A DNA stretch of 64,000 nucleotides, from positions 62,001 through 126,000 of the forward strand of contig NZ_JBKAHK010000008.1 in the NCBI RefSeq assembly GCF_046298265.1, written 5' to 3'. The first letter of the stretch is position 1. Every line of letters begins with the position of its first letter. This document shows positions 62,629 to 64,000 of the stretch, piece by piece. The notes under the pieces are model-generated. The model ran no database searches. It had not been told where the DNA came from and worked only from the letters and a program-made list of their open reading frames with translations. A program made the translations under genes and the position numbers. Origin of the DNA: Gillisia xinjiangensis (lineage in GTDB: Bacteria > Bacteroidota > Bacteroidia > Flavobacteriales > Flavobacteriaceae).

Positions 62629-63822
62629 ATGAGCAAAACAGCATATATCGTAAAAGCTTACAGAACAGCTGTGGGAAAAGCTCCCCGCGGAGTGTTCAGA
62701 TTTAAGAGACCTGATGAAATGGCGGCGGAAACCATCAATTATATGATGGAGCAATTACCGGATTTTGATAAAAAACGCATCGATGACGTGATCGTTGGAA
62801 ATGCCATGCCAGAGGCAGAACAAGGCCTGAATGTAGGTAGGTTTATTTCTCTTATGGGATTAAAGATTGAAGATGTTCCGGGAATGACCGTGAACAGATA
62901 TTGCGCTTCGGGATTGGAAACCATCGCGATTGCAACTGCCAAGATCCAAAGCGGAATGGCAAATTGTATCATCGCAGGAGGGGCAGAAAGCATGAGTTAT
63001 ATTCCAATGGGAGGTTATAAACCTGTTCCGGATTATAAACTTGCCAAGGAAGGAAAGGAAGATTATTACTGGGGGATGGGACTTACGGCAGAGGCTGTTG
63101 CCAATAAATACAAAGTAAGCAGGGAAGATCAGGATGAATTTGCTTTTAATTCCCATCAAAAGGCTTTAAAAGCGCAGGAAACGAACCGTTTTAAAGAACA
63201 GATAGTTCCTATTAATATCGATCAAACTTACGTTGATGAAAACGGTAAAAAACAAACCAGATCTTATACCATAGATAAAGATGAAGGACCCCGTGCCGAT
63301 ACTTCCAAAGAAGTTTTGGGCAAACTTCGTCCTGTATTTGCTGAAGGTGGAAGTGTAACCGCCGGAAACTCTTCACAAATGAGCGACGGTGCAGCATTTG
63401 TGATGGTGATGAGCGAAGAAATGGTCAAAGAACTAAATTTAGAACCAATTGCAAGACTGGTAAGTTATGCCCCTGTTGGAGTTGAACCAAGAATTATGGG
63501 AATAGGACCGGTTTATGCAATTCCGAAGGCGTTGAAACAAGCAGGATTAAAACAGGACGATATTTCACTTATAGAATTAAATGAAGCATTTGCCTCTCAG
63601 TCCCTTGCAGTGATAAGGGAATTAGGTTTGGATAAAGACATGGTAAATGTAAATGGTGGTGCTATTGCAATGGGGCATCCGCTTGGGTGCACCGGTGCTA
63701 AACTTTCAGTCCAGATCTTTGATGAAATGCGGAAACGTGACCTTAAAGACAAATACGCTATGGTCACTATGTGCGTGGGAACAGGACAGGGAGCTGCGGG
63801 AGTCTATGAGTTTTTTAATTAA
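62629..63822 (+). CDS. fadA: Acetyl-CoA acyltransferase (thiolase)
   Basis: 397 residues of the thiolase family. Nucleophile Cys92 lies in NRYCASGLETI, the NEAFASQ motif and the C-terminal HPLGCTGAKL (His350, Cys354) complete the active site. It cuts 3-ketoacyl-CoA with CoA to acetyl-CoA and a shortened acyl-CoA, the last step of beta-oxidation. It follows the FadN-type gene in the same direction, as in the fadNAE operon of Bacillus; an acyl-CoA dehydrogenase would be expected further on, beyond the window. Confidence 0.95.
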   Translation: MSKTAYIVKAYRTAVGKAPRGVFRFKRPDEMAAETINYMMEQLPDFDKKRIDDVIVGNAMPEAEQGLNVGRFISLMGLKIEDVPGMTVNRYCASGLETIAIATAKIQSGMANCIIAGGAESMSYIPMGGYKPVPDYKLAKEGKEDYYWGMGLTAEAVANKYKVSREDQDEFAFNSHQKALKAQETNRFKEQIVPINIDQTYVDENGKKQTRSYTIDKDEGPRADTSKEVLGKLRPVFAEGGSVTAGNSSQMSDGAAFVMVMSEEMVKELNLEPIARLVSYAPVGVEPRIMGIGPVYAIPKALKQAGLKQDDISLIELNEAFASQSLAVIRELGLDKDMVNVNGGAIAMGHPLGCTGAKLSVQIFDEMRKRDLKDKYAMVTMCVGTGQGAAGVYEFFN

Positions 63823-63875
63823 GAAAATAGACCAGAAAATATAGAGACAAGAGTCAAGAACCAAGACTAAAGACG

Positions 63876-64000
63876 ATGGCTAGGCATAACTTTAAAAAAT
63901 TAAAAATTTGGCAAGAAAGTATGTCTTTGGTTAATGAAACATATAAAATAGTTAGAGATTTTCCTGATTATGAAAAGTTCAATTTGGTTTCTCAAATAAT
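63876..64000 (+). CDS. Four-helix-bundle protein (23S rRNA intervening-sequence protein type), partial
   Basis: Only the first 41 codons are in the window. MARHNFKKLKIWQESMSLVN and the following segment with TYKIVRDFPDYEKFNLVSQI match the typical start of the TIGR02436-type four-helix-bundle family (FxxLxVWQ, then FPxxExFxLxSQ). These small proteins are encoded in 23S rRNA intervening sequences and also at many other chromosomal sites; their function is not settled. It follows fadA by 53 bp, a spacer with GAGTCAAGAACCAAGACTAA-type sequence that is frequent beside such genes in flavobacteria. Confidence 0.85.
   Translation, partial: MARHNFKKLKIWQESMSLVNETYKIVRDFPDYEKFNLVSQI

Noticed and set aside
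1..64000. CRISPR array, prophage, integrase or insertion sequence
   Set aside because: No regularly spaced repeats, no transposase, integrase or phage structural genes were found; the repeats seen are few and dispersed.

Overview
The window is chromosomal DNA of a member of the Bacteroidota, most likely a marine or soil Flavobacteriaceae (Gramella/Zunongwangia/Salegentibacter-like; genus is a guess). Pointers are the AT-rich composition, TAnnTTTG promoter boxes in front of many genes, few clear Shine-Dalgarno sites, several probable TTG/GTG starts, DUF4252, DUF4382, DUF4199 and GlmU-like family proteins, a CarB without its C-terminal regulatory domain, and many lipoproteins with Bacteroidota-type signal peptides. 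I see no rRNA, tRNA, CRISPR array, prophage or insertion sequence.

Layout. 1-7.8 kb (minus): a probable polysaccharide locus in which a six-PAS hybrid histidine kinase, a receiver-like/Hpt protein and a single-domain response regulator precede a membrane HEAT-repeat protein and a processive GT2 glycosyltransferase cut by the window edge. 8.4-13.3 kb: GNAT acetyltransferase, OFA-type MFS transporter and a 603-residue protein of unknown function. 13.5-15.9 kb: zinc-less sirtuin and purB. 15.9-19.6 kb: an ECF sigma/membrane protein/twin DUF4252 cassette (minus), divergent from an S41 protease lipoprotein. 19.7-25 kb: corrinoid uptake, with btuB (minus) behind a cobalamin riboswitch and btuF-btuC-btuD (plus) divergent from it. 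25-30.6 kb: rmuC, serine hydrolase, small membrane protein, thioesterase, SBF-type transporter, DUF423 and a lipocalin-like lipoprotein. 30.6-37 kb: carB, rpmH, TPR protein, thioredoxin-like protein, lytic transglycosylase and alpha/beta hydrolase. 37.6-41 kb: GNAT-like protein, mtaB, GlmU-like protein and rpmE2. 41.2-46.3 kb: DUF4199, polyprenyl-phosphate-type GT2, phosphoglucomutase and an MsbA-like exporter, probably one envelope-related unit. 46.4-50.8 kb: DUF4382 lipoprotein, a second ECF sigma cassette and a BNR-repeat lipoprotein. 50.9-53.5 kb: RsmB-like methyltransferase, lamin-tail lipoprotein and an antitoxin beside a frameshifted ParE/RelE-like toxin. 53.6-64 kb: purL, then fatty-acid beta-oxidation genes (acyl-CoA ligase, MarR regulator, FadN-type HAD/ECH protein, thiolase) and the start of a four-helix-bundle gene.

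Most of this is ordinary flavobacterial housekeeping. The points most worth a second look are: the btuD-like ATPase, whose reading frame has no ATG/GTG/TTG ahead of its conserved N terminus; a 51-bp dispersed element found three times, each time upstream of a gene and in that gene's orientation; the phosphorelay/HEAT/GT2 locus; the Cys-rich 603-residue protein; and an orphan terminator-like hairpin between two divergent genes. I did not find a clearly new multi-gene system.
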